Assembly: GCA_024399035.1 (NCBI GenBank)
Contig: JAKSID010000031.1
Span: 1 to 32,379 of the forward strand
Length of the DNA stretch: 32,379 bases
Origin: Fibrobacter sp.
GTDB taxonomy: Bacteria; Fibrobacterota; Fibrobacteria; Fibrobacterales; Fibrobacteraceae
Direction: 5' to 3'
Shown: positions 26,069 to 32,379 of the stretch, one piece after another
How the letters are laid out: every line of letters begins with the position of its first letter
Numbering within the stretch: position 1 is the first letter of the stretch
Notes under the pieces: model-generated
The model's input: only the letters and a program-made list of their open reading frames with translations
The model's database searches: none
What the model was told of the DNA's origin: nothing
Translations under genes and position numbers: made by a program

Positions 26069-26380
26069 ATGACCTTGTTAATTACCGCAATCGCAGCCAT
26101 CGTTTCTAGCCTTCTCTGGTACAACAGCATGACCAAGCAGGGCAAGGATTCCATGAAGTATTCCACCCTCTGCTACATGTACTGGGGCGCATCCCTCATG
26201 TGGTTTGTGGACGCCATCGCAGAATACGCCGAAATGGGCGCAGAGTACTTTACTCCGGCCTTCGCCGACATGGTGAACGATGCATTCCTGGGTGTTTCTG
26301 CAGTCACTCTGGGACTTATGATTTGGCTTGCACGACTGTTCTGGTCTGCTAGATCCTTATGCAAAGTTCGCTCCGCATAA
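26069..26380 (+). CDS. Small membrane protein B within the urease operon, unknown function
   Basis: A 103-aa protein with about three membrane segments (roughly 1-18, 31-53, 67-92). Conserved-looking segments are TLCYMYWGASLMWFVDAIAEYAEMG and TPAFADMVNDAFLGVSAV, with acidic residues inside or next to the membrane. GAGGAG precedes the ATG. The stop of protein A is one base upstream, and the ureD start lies inside its last codons (22-nt overlap), implying coupled translation. Family not recognised. No resemblance to UreI/AmiS or UT-type urea channels, HupE/UreJ nickel permeases or Amt was seen. Confidence 0.8.
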   Translation: MTLLITAIAAIVSSLLWYNSMTKQGKDSMKYSTLCYMYWGASLMWFVDAIAEYAEMGAEYFTPAFADMVNDAFLGVSAVTLGLMIWLARLFWSARSLCKVRSA

Positions 26381-27132
26381 AGACCTGCTTTCGAAACGGG
26401 AATACTGAAATTGAGGACGCATTCTATACGTCCCCTTACAAAGTAATGCATCCTTTTCATGACGGAAAACATTCCGATATCATGATGATGGCCGCCTCCG
26501 CCGGACTCCTTGGAGGCGACCATTTTTCTTTGGAACTGGATTTTGGCGCAAAAAGCGATGCCTCTTTCCTTTCCCAAAGCTACGAGAAAGTTTTTAATAC
26601 CGACGGTAAAATCGCTTCCAAGAATATCGCCATAAACGTAGGCGAAGAGGCTAAGGTTTGCTACATGCCCTATCCCGCCATTCCTTTTGCCGGAAGCAAT
26701 TACCAGAGCCAGGCAAGGGTCCAGATCGACCCCTCCGCCACCTTTATTTACGCAGACATTTTCACCTGTGGCCGCACCGGCATGGGTGAATTTTTTTCAA
26801 TGGACAAGTTCCAAAGCAAGAGCCAATTTTACGTGGGTGACAAACTGGTTTTCGCAGACCACACCCTTATAGATCCCCATAAATTTGACTACACCAAAAT
26901 CGGTTTTTGGCAGAATTACACCCATAACGGAATGATGTTCGTATACAGCCCCAAAGAGGAAATCCTGGATAATTTGAAGAAGGCCATCCGGGAAAAGGGC
27001 AAGGACATGGATGGTGTAACTGGCGTTTCCCACGCAGAAAAGGGTTTAGTGGTTCGAGCACTTGCCATGCGAGGGGAAACCGTCTGGAATTTTTTTGAGT
27101 CAGTCAAGAATTTTTACATACAAAAAATGTAA
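26359..27132 (+). CDS. ureD: Urease accessory protein UreD (UreH)
   Basis: A 257-aa scaffold that binds apo-urease and UreF for nickel insertion. Family features: the early YTSPYKVMHPF, ASAGLLGGDHFSLELDFG, SQSYEKVFNTDG, VCYMPYPAIPFAGSNYQSQARVQID, IFTCGRTGMGEFF and FSMDKFQSKSQF segments, all in the usual order. The ATG overlaps the end of membrane protein B by 22 nt. Its last codons (NFYIQKM-stop) contain the TTTACAT-N7-ATGTAAA palindrome proposed as the enhancer of the next operon. No terminator was found after it, so read-through into the ATP-grasp operon is possible. Confidence 0.93.
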   Translation: MQSSLRIKTCFRNGNTEIEDAFYTSPYKVMHPFHDGKHSDIMMMAASAGLLGGDHFSLELDFGAKSDASFLSQSYEKVFNTDGKIASKNIAINVGEEAKVCYMPYPAIPFAGSNYQSQARVQIDPSATFIYADIFTCGRTGMGEFFSMDKFQSKSQFYVGDKLVFADHTLIDPHKFDYTKIGFWQNYTHNGMMFVYSPKEEILDNLKKAIREKGKDMDGVTGVSHAEKGLVVRALAMRGETVWNFFESVKNFYIQKM

Positions 27133-27133
27133 A
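27113..27133 (+). promoter_or_regulatory. Putative enhancer palindrome inside the 3' end of ureD
   Basis: TTTACAT-N7-ATGTAAA, identical in both arms to the site at 16298-16318 and differing at one spacer base. Its centre (27123) is about 162 bp from the predicted +1 of the ATP-grasp operon, 11 bp (one helical turn) more than the corresponding distance at urtA. Confidence 0.65.
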
Positions 27134-27258
27134 ACCTTCAAAAATTGTATCTACATAAAACTTACGGGAAAATCGCACACAAGCTAATGGAATTTTTTTA
27201 TTAAACAAAAAACCTAAAACCCATAGTTTCAACGGATTACACAAGAAAGTCGTGCTCT

Positions 27259-27274
27259 TGGCACGGCTTTTGCA
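27259..27274 (+). promoter_or_regulatory. Sigma-54 promoter of the ATP-grasp/alpha-E/transglutaminase operon
   Basis: TGGCACG (27259-27265), GCTT, TTGC (27270-27273), A. The core 17-mer TTGGCACGGCTTTTGCA is identical to that of urtA. The predicted +1 is 27285, one base before the ATG at 27286. Confidence 0.88.
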
Positions 27275-27285
27275 TTTAATGGAGC

Positions 27286-29751
27286 ATGAGCTGTGTGGAA
27301 ACAGAAATAACTAGCATGAGCGCTTCCGAGCTGGAGCATCGCTGCAAGCGGCTTCGGAACGTGCTGGAAGAAAATGACCTTTCGTCGACAGTGGGCGTCA
27401 ACCACAAGGGAACCGACCCCTTGCCCCTTGTGATTCGCCCCGACGAATGGTCCATCATTGAAAAGGGTATCGCCCAGCGCGCCCGACTTTTCAACGCATT
27501 GGCCGCCGACATTTACGGCGAGCAGAAGCTTTGGAAAGAAGGTAAGTTGCCGGCGGCTTTGCTTTATGCAAACCCTGAATTTTTGCAAGTGGCCTGGAAG
27601 GTAAAACCTGCAGGCGACATCTATGTGCATCTTTCCGCTTCGGACATCGTGCGGCTGGAAGATGGTTCCTACCGCGTGATGGCGGATCATCTGCAAGTTC
27701 CCGAAGGTTTGGGACGTGCGTTGGAGAATCGCATTGGCGTAAGCCGCGCCTTCCCGGAACTATTCCGCAGCATGCGTACGGAACGTCTGGCAGGGTTCTT
27801 CAAGAAGTTGTTGGATTGCCTAGATGGATTGCAAGCTGAAATCGGAGCCGACGCTGCGCGGGGTTCGTCGCGAACGGCAAGTGGCGAAGGTCGCGTGGTG
27901 ATGTTGGCCAGCGGCCCTGACAGTCCCCGCCGCGCTGAGGACGCCCTCCTCGCCCGCTACCTGGGGATTCCTCTGGTGGAAAACGATGACCTTGCGGTAC
28001 GCAATTTGCAAGTGTACATGAAGACTCTCATGGGCCTCAAAAAAATCGGCACCATTTTCCGCCGCGTAGAAGACCGCATGTGCGACCCGCTGGAACTTCG
28101 CATCGACAGCGGCGAAGGCGCCGTGGGCCTTATCAGCACCGTGCGCGCAGGGAACGTAGCCATTTCCAATTTCCTGGGTTCCGGCGTATTGGAGACTCCC
28201 CTCTTCAAGTCCTACCTGCCGGAAATTTGCCGTACTTTGCTGGGTGAAGAACTTTTGATTCCCGATGTGGAAACGGTCTGGCTCGGCGACGAATCCCGCC
28301 GAGACGAGGTGATGCGGGAGCCGGAAAAATGGATTTTCAAGAAGGCCTTCCCGGAGAAGGTTGGCGCCAACGGAAACGAAGTCCGCAAGGAAGCGCCCAA
28401 GGCATACGCCGCCATGACTTCTACAGCTCAGCTGGCTCTGCTGCAAACTTTGGAAGAGAATCCGGAAGCATGGATTGCAGAGCGTTACATAGAAGTTTCT
28501 ACGGTGCCCGCCTACAAGGATGGAAAGTTTGTCACCGCAAAGGCTTCCATGCGAATCTTTGCCGTAAATACCATGCAGGGAACTTCTGTAATGCCGGGTG
28601 GCCTCGGTATGTTCCAGCTGGTAGACGGAAGCCTTGCAACTTCCGCCGCAGAACCTGCCGACAAGGAAGTCGGAGAAAAGGACATCTGGGTTCTTTCCGA
28701 AAGACCTGTGCCGAACTTCTCGTTGTTGGCCCCTGCGGATCAAGTAGTCATGCCGTCGAGAGCTGGAGGCGATTTGCCTAGCCGCGCAGCAGAAAACTTG
28801 TTCCGCTTGGGTCGCGACTTGTCTGCGTCCAACATGATGGCCCGAATCGCCCGCGGTATCGCCGTGCGCCTTTCCGACGAATCCTGGATGGAAATGCCGG
28901 AACTGCCCTGGATTTTGAAGGCGGGAATTTCCGACGGTTCGTTGTCCGGAATGGCTCAGGACCCGGAAAACGCATTGCGCTACTTCATCCTGCGCAAGGA
29001 CAACAAGTACGGCATGCAGTGTTCCCTCACGGAAATCCGCGACTTGGCAGTACAGCTCCGCGATAGGATTTCCGAGGACTTGTGGCTGGCCTTGAACGGA
29101 TTCGGCGTGGCGGAAATGCCTGCTGGAAACGGCGCCGCAGCCCTGTTGCCTTACCTGAAGTCCGTACTTTCCGACAGTACGGCTGTGGCTGGCCTTGCTG
29201 CGGACTCCATGACCCGCGGCCACGAATGGCGATTCCTTGAAATGGGACGCCAGATCGAAAGCGCCATCCGTACGTTGCAATTGATCAAGAGCCTTTTGAG
29301 CCGCGCCCCTGCCGATGAAATCACGAACCTGCGTTTACTGCAGGCCGTGCTTGAAATCGGCGACGGTCTCATGACATACCATCGTCGCTACGGCGGACGC
29401 TTGCAGGTCACTCCGGTTCTGGACTTGCTCCTTTCTGACGAATCCAACCCGCGTAGCGTTGCTTACCAGGTTGCCCGTCTCCGCGAAGAGACGGAACATC
29501 TGCCGGGAAACAACCAGGGTGAAGCCGCCTTCTCCCCGCTGGACCTGGAACTGATGAGACTGCAGGCCGACCTGCGCCTGGCCAACATCGAAAGCCTTGT
29601 ACAGGCAAACGGAAGTGAACGAGAAACATTGACCAAACTGGTAGACGAAAAGATTGCCGCCATTGAACATGTGGCAGAACTGATCAGTAGACTCTACTTA
29701 AACCACGCACCAAGAACTGGCGTTGTTCACGCCATGGCTACAGAAGTGTAA
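27286..29751 (+). CDS. Circularly permuted ATP-grasp protein fused to an alpha-E domain
   Basis: An 821-aa two-domain protein. Residues about 20-480 are a circularly permuted ATP-grasp (DUF404/DUF407 type): LYANPEFLQVAWK, DIYVHLSASDIVRLEDGSYRV, QVPEGLGRALENR, VMLASGPDSPR, GTIFRRVEDRMCDPLEL, then GVLETPLFKSYLPEICRTLLGE, EKWIFKKAF and MPGGLGMF. Residues about 500-815 are the helical alpha-E (DUF403) domain: AENLFRLGRDLSASNMMARI, SLSGMAQDPENALRYFI, HEWRFLEMGRQIESAIRTLQLI. In other bacteria these domains are often separate adjacent genes; they are predicted to form amide or peptide bonds on an unknown substrate. Start uncertain: the ATG at 27286 has GGAG only one base away and would be leaderless; an in-frame ATG at 27316 is the alternative. 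Confidence 0.87.
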   Translation: MSCVETEITSMSASELEHRCKRLRNVLEENDLSSTVGVNHKGTDPLPLVIRPDEWSIIEKGIAQRARLFNALAADIYGEQKLWKEGKLPAALLYANPEFLQVAWKVKPAGDIYVHLSASDIVRLEDGSYRVMADHLQVPEGLGRALENRIGVSRAFPELFRSMRTERLAGFFKKLLDCLDGLQAEIGADAARGSSRTASGEGRVVMLASGPDSPRRAEDALLARYLGIPLVENDDLAVRNLQVYMKTLMGLKKIGTIFRRVEDRMCDPLELRIDSGEGAVGLISTVRAGNVAISNFLGSGVLETPLFKSYLPEICRTLLGEELLIPDVETVWLGDESRRDEVMREPEKWIFKKAFPEKVGANGNEVRKEAPKAYAAMTSTAQLALLQTLEENPEAWIAERYIEVSTVPAYKDGKFVTAKASMRIFAVNTMQGTSVMPGGLGMFQLVDGSLATSAAEPADKEVGEKDIWVLSERPVPNFSLLAPADQVVMPSRAGGDLPSRAAENLFRLGRDLSASNMMARIARGIAVRLSDESWMEMPELPWILKAGISDGSLSGMAQDPENALRYFILRKDNKYGMQCSLTEIRDLAVQLRDRISEDLWLALNGFGVAEMPAGNGAAALLPYLKSVLSDSTAVAGLAADSMTRGHEWRFLEMGRQIESAIRTLQLIKSLLSRAPADEITNLRLLQAVLEIGDGLMTYHRRYGGRLQVTPVLDLLLSDESNPRSVAYQVARLREETEHLPGNNQGEAAFSPLDLELMRLQADLRLANIESLVQANGSERETLTKLVDEKIAAIEHVAELISRLYLNHAPRTGVVHAMATEV

Positions 29752-29761
29752 GGAGTTTAAG

Positions 29762-30631
29762 ATGCCTATTTATCAGATTGATCACGAAACCGTTTACGAC
29801 TATACACTGCCCGTATTGTATAGTAATCATTTGGCCTACATGTTACCCCGCGCGGTACCTCGCCAGAATTGGATTTCCCACAAAATTGAAGTGGAGCCCA
29901 ATCCCATGGCAAGGCAGGAACGCCTGGATATTTACGGGAACAGGGCTTTGGCCTTCAGCATTGAACAGGAACACGAACATTTTAGATTCAAGACTACTGC
30001 TGTCGTGGAAGTTAAGGCTGAAGAACCTCCTGCCCAAAGCCCCGCCTGGGAAGAAGTGGCAAAACTTTTGAAGTGCCCCTCGGATAGCGACACTCTGGAA
30101 GCTTCCATGTATGCCTACTCTTCTCCGTTTGCAAATACCGACGACTCTGTTCGGAATTATGCATTGGAAAGTTTTCAGCCCGGCCGCCCTATTTTCGATA
30201 GCGCCAAGGAGCTGATGACCAGAATTTTTACGGACTGCGCTTACACACCGGGCGCAACCCGTATCGGAGCCCAGCCCCAGGAAATCTTGCGTGGACGTAA
30301 AGGCGTCTGCCAGGATTTCGCACACCTGATGATCGGATGCCTGCGTTCGCTGCACCTGCCCTGCCGTTACATCAGCGGCTACCTGCGAACCCATCCACCC
30401 AAAGGTCAGCCGAAGCTGATTGGCGCAGATGCCACTCACGCTTGGGTCGCCACCTTCATACCAGGCCATGGCTGGGTTGAGTTTGACCCCACCAATAATG
30501 TTCTCGGAGGTGACGAGCATATTATCTTGGCCTGGGGACGCGACTTCGGCGATGTAAGCCCGCTAAAAGGCGTCATTACCGGAGGCGGAAACCCGATTCT
30601 CAAGGTCGGTGTAAACGTAGACGAAAAATAG
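29762..30631 (+). CDS. Transglutaminase-like cysteine protease family protein
   Basis: A 289-aa cytoplasmic protein (no signal peptide) with an N-terminal Bact_transglu_N domain (IDHETVYDYTLPVLYSNHLA, about 1-85) and a transglutaminase core (about 145-250). The catalytic triad is visible: Cys183 in RGRKGVCQDFAHLM, His226 in GADATHAWVA, Asp242 in GWVEFDPTNN. AAGGAG lies before the ATG, 10 nt after the ATP-grasp stop. The family commonly sits beside ATP-grasp/alpha-E genes, and peptidase or amidase activity on the peptide product is a published prediction. The actual substrate is unknown. Confidence 0.92.
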   Translation: MPIYQIDHETVYDYTLPVLYSNHLAYMLPRAVPRQNWISHKIEVEPNPMARQERLDIYGNRALAFSIEQEHEHFRFKTTAVVEVKAEEPPAQSPAWEEVAKLLKCPSDSDTLEASMYAYSSPFANTDDSVRNYALESFQPGRPIFDSAKELMTRIFTDCAYTPGATRIGAQPQEILRGRKGVCQDFAHLMIGCLRSLHLPCRYISGYLRTHPPKGQPKLIGADATHAWVATFIPGHGWVEFDPTNNVLGGDEHIILAWGRDFGDVSPLKGVITGGGNPILKVGVNVDEK

Positions 30632-30760
30632 ACGAGAGAAAAAAGACGAAAGACGAGAGAGAAAATATGGCGGCAAAGTCGCTCTATAATGGTGCGCCTA
30701 CGGCGCGTGTTCAAATCTTTCGTCTCTCGTCTATCAGAGGCGAAGCCTCGGTCTATAACC
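30629..30760 (+). repeat. Composite intergenic repeat between the transglutaminase and second ATP-grasp genes
   Basis: Two direct copies of AGACGAGAGA (30630-30639 and 30651-30660) are faced by an inverted CTTTCGTCTCTCGTCT (30718-30733). Between and after them are short hairpins GCGCC-TAC-GGCGC and GAGGC-GAA-GCCTC (30737-30749). The purine/pyrimidine asymmetry (nearly all A and G from 30632 to 30664) is unlike the neighbouring genes. It looks like a dispersed non-coding element inside the operon. No ORF was found in it. Confidence 0.6.
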
Positions 30761-30779
30761 TAAATCACAAGGAAGCAAT

Positions 30780-32276
30780 ATGAAGTTCGGTAACTATAAC
30801 ACAGAAGGATTCTACGACGAATTGTGTCTGCCAGACGGAACGCCCCGCCCGGCAGCAGAACCGCTCATCACCCGCATCAATGAATTGCCGGAAGGTGAGC
30901 TGCAGCGTCGTCAGAAAGTTGCAGAGTCGGCATTCTTCGACAACGGCATTACCTTCGCAGTCTATGGCAACAAGGATGGAAAGGACAAGATCATTCCTTT
31001 CGATGTCATTCCCCGTATTGTCAGCGCCGAAGACTGGAAGCACCTTGATGCAGGCCTTCGCCAGCGTACCGAAGCTTTGAACTGTTTCTTGACGGACATC
31101 TACAACGACCGCAAGATTCTCCGCGACAAGGTAGTGCCCGAAAGCCTCATCAACACCTGCACCGCTTACCGCCCACAGATGGAAGGCTTCGTGCCGCCCA
31201 AGGGAATCTGGGCACACATCACCGGTACCGACCTGGTCCGCGATACCGATGGCACCTTCTATGTGCTGGAAGACAACATGCGTTGCCCCAGCGGTGTTTC
31301 CTATGTGCTGCAGAACCGTCAGATCCTCAAGCGCACTTTCCCCCAGGTGTTCACCCATTGCAGCATCCGCCCCGTAGACGAATACTGTACCCGCCTCCGC
31401 AAGGCCCTGGAATACCTGGCCGATGGCGTCGCAGAACCCAAGGTCGTCGTGCTGACCCCAGGTGTGTACAACTCCGCCTACTACGAACATTCCTATCTGG
31501 CACAGCAGATGGGCGTGGACCTTGTGACCGGAAACGACTTGATTGTTCAGGACAAGAAAGTCTACGCCCGCACCACCCGCGGCCTGAAGCAGGTTCACGT
31601 GATCTACCGTCGTGTAGATGACGAGTTCCTGGATCCCCTGACCTTCCGTCCGGATTCTTGTCTGGGCGTGCCGGGACTGATCGACGCCTACAAGGCTGGA
31701 AACGTGGCTCTTGCCAACGCCCCTGGCTGCGGTGTCGCCGACGACAAGGCAATCTACACCTACGTTCCGCAGATCATCAAGTACTACCTTGGTGAAGAAG
31801 CCATTATTCCCAACGTTCCCACTTTCGTCTGCGAAAACCCGAAGCACATGCAGCATGTGATCGACCATATCGAGAATATGGTGGTGAAGGCTGCCAGCGA
31901 ATCCGGTGGCTACGGCATGCTTGTTGGCCCCAAGTCAACCAAGGCCGAATGCGAAGCCTTCAAGGAAAAGATCAAGGCCAATCCCCGTAACTACATCGCA
32001 CAGCCCATGATTTCTCTCAGTCGCGTGCCCTGCATTGTTGACGGAAACTTCGAAGGACGCCATGTGGACCTTCGCCCCTACATTGTGCAGGGCAAGGAAA
32101 CCTACATCTTGCCGGGTGGCCTCACCCGCGTGGCCCTGCGCAAGGGTTCCATCGTAGTGAACAGTTCTCAGGGCGGTGGCTGTAAGGATACCTGGGTCAT
32201 TGCCGAAAACGAAAAGGCTCCTGAACTTGGCCAGGCCAAGCAATGGATGGAACAACAACAGCAGCAACAACAGTAA
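30780..32276 (+). CDS. Circularly permuted ATP-grasp protein (DUF404/DUF407 type)
   Basis: A 498-aa stand-alone circularly permuted ATP-grasp, paralogous to the N-terminal part of the fusion protein two genes upstream. Conserved stretches: ITFAVYGNKDGKDKIIPFDVIPRI, GIWAHITGTDLVRDTDGTFYVLEDN, RCPSGVSYVLQNR, then VVLTPGVYNSAYYEHSYLAQQMG, VHVIYRRVDDEFLDPL, VVKAASESGGYGMLVGP, YIAQPMISLSRVP, HVDLRPYIV and LPGGLTRVAL. The ADG-type fusion tail is absent; the protein ends with seven glutamines. AAGGAAG precedes the ATG. Predicted to ligate an amine to a carboxylate with the adjacent alpha-E protein. Confidence 0.92.
   Translation: MKFGNYNTEGFYDELCLPDGTPRPAAEPLITRINELPEGELQRRQKVAESAFFDNGITFAVYGNKDGKDKIIPFDVIPRIVSAEDWKHLDAGLRQRTEALNCFLTDIYNDRKILRDKVVPESLINTCTAYRPQMEGFVPPKGIWAHITGTDLVRDTDGTFYVLEDNMRCPSGVSYVLQNRQILKRTFPQVFTHCSIRPVDEYCTRLRKALEYLADGVAEPKVVVLTPGVYNSAYYEHSYLAQQMGVDLVTGNDLIVQDKKVYARTTRGLKQVHVIYRRVDDEFLDPLTFRPDSCLGVPGLIDAYKAGNVALANAPGCGVADDKAIYTYVPQIIKYYLGEEAIIPNVPTFVCENPKHMQHVIDHIENMVVKAASESGGYGMLVGPKSTKAECEAFKEKIKANPRNYIAQPMISLSRVPCIVDGNFEGRHVDLRPYIVQGKETYILPGGLTRVALRKGSIVVNSSQGGGCKDTWVIAENEKAPELGQAKQWMEQQQQQQQ
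32248..32273 (+). repeat. CAA/CAG run encoding a seven-glutamine C-terminal tail
   Basis: Seven consecutive Gln codons (CAA and CAG mixed) precede the TAA of the ATP-grasp gene. The mixed codons argue against very recent slippage. Confidence 0.8.
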
Positions 32277-32324
32277 CGCGCTCCGCGCAGTTTAAACCAC
32301 AAATTTTATAACGGAGTTTTTATC

Positions 32325-32379
32325 ATGTTAAGCAGAGTTGCAGATTCCATTTACTGGTTGGGCCGTTACATTGAACGCG
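32325..32379 (+). CDS. Alpha-E domain protein (DUF403), 5' end only
   Basis: The ATG at 32325 follows ACGGAG by 8 nt, and the reading frame runs off the window edge. The first 18 residues, MLSRVADSIYWLGRYIER, match the highly conserved start of stand-alone alpha-E proteins. It is the partner usually found directly after a DUF404/407 ATP-grasp gene. Confidence 0.88.
   Translation, partial: MLSRVADSIYWLGRYIER

Noticed and set aside
26802..26814. TGGACAAGTTCCA in ureD as another copy of the hydrolase operator
   Set aside because: It lacks two central bases, lies within coding sequence and is far from any promoter.
30765..31868. A 367-codon open frame on minus, opposite the second ATP-grasp gene
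   Set aside because: Antisense shadow of a conserved DUF404/407 protein, with no motif and no ribosome site.

Overview
The window most likely comes from a Fibrobacter (Fibrobacterota) or close relative, a gut or rumen fibre degrader. The evidence is two secreted xylan-active hydrolases sharing a CBM6 module and a C-terminal cell-surface/sorting-like domain, a TIGR02147-family regulator (a family largely expanded in Fibrobacter), a lipoprotein rich in surface-type beta domains, and scattered intergenic repeats. This is inference from protein content; no rRNA or tRNA gene is present.

Layout. (1) 1-7250, all minus strand: a GH30 glucuronoxylanase and a GH43-CBM6 enzyme, each with its own promoter region and terminator, then a two-gene unit encoding a TIGR02147 regulator and a lipoprotein. 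The same palindrome (ATGGACAAGTTGTCCAT or a close variant) lies about 80-107 nt upstream of the GH30, GH43 and regulator start codons. This looks like a small local hemicellulose regulon. (2) 7275-9724, minus: a LysR regulator with two CTAT-N7-ATAG sites in front of it, and a sodium/solute symporter. (3) 9765-14239, plus: a TtcA-like PP-loop tRNA thiolase, a regulator with an N-terminal LuxR helix-turn-helix, bioA and bioW. (4) 14303-16212, minus: an acetolactate-synthase-type ThDP enzyme followed by a 56-aa ORF. (5) 16483-27132, plus: a complete urea uptake and urease cluster, urtABCDE-ureAB(fused)-ureC-ureE-ureF-ureG-two small membrane proteins-ureD. (6) 27286-end, plus: a circularly permuted ATP-grasp/alpha-E fusion, a transglutaminase, a second circularly permuted ATP-grasp and the start of a stand-alone alpha-E protein, a predicted peptide-synthesis/modification system of unknown product.

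The most interesting result is regulatory. Three perfect sigma-54 promoters (TGGCACG-N4-TTGCA) drive, respectively, the acetolactate-synthase gene, the urea/urease operon and the ATP-grasp/alpha-E/transglutaminase operon. The urea and ATP-grasp promoters share an identical 17-bp core, and each has the same palindrome (TTTACAT-N7-ATGTAAA) about 150-160 bp upstream, displaced by one helical turn. In the second case this putative enhancer lies inside the 3' end of ureD. This ties the poorly understood ATP-grasp/alpha-E/transglutaminase system to urea and nitrogen acquisition. At two of the three promoters the predicted transcription start falls one base before the ATG, so those mRNAs would be leaderless.

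No CRISPR array, insertion sequence or prophage gene was seen. There is no stretch longer than 300 bases without a gene.
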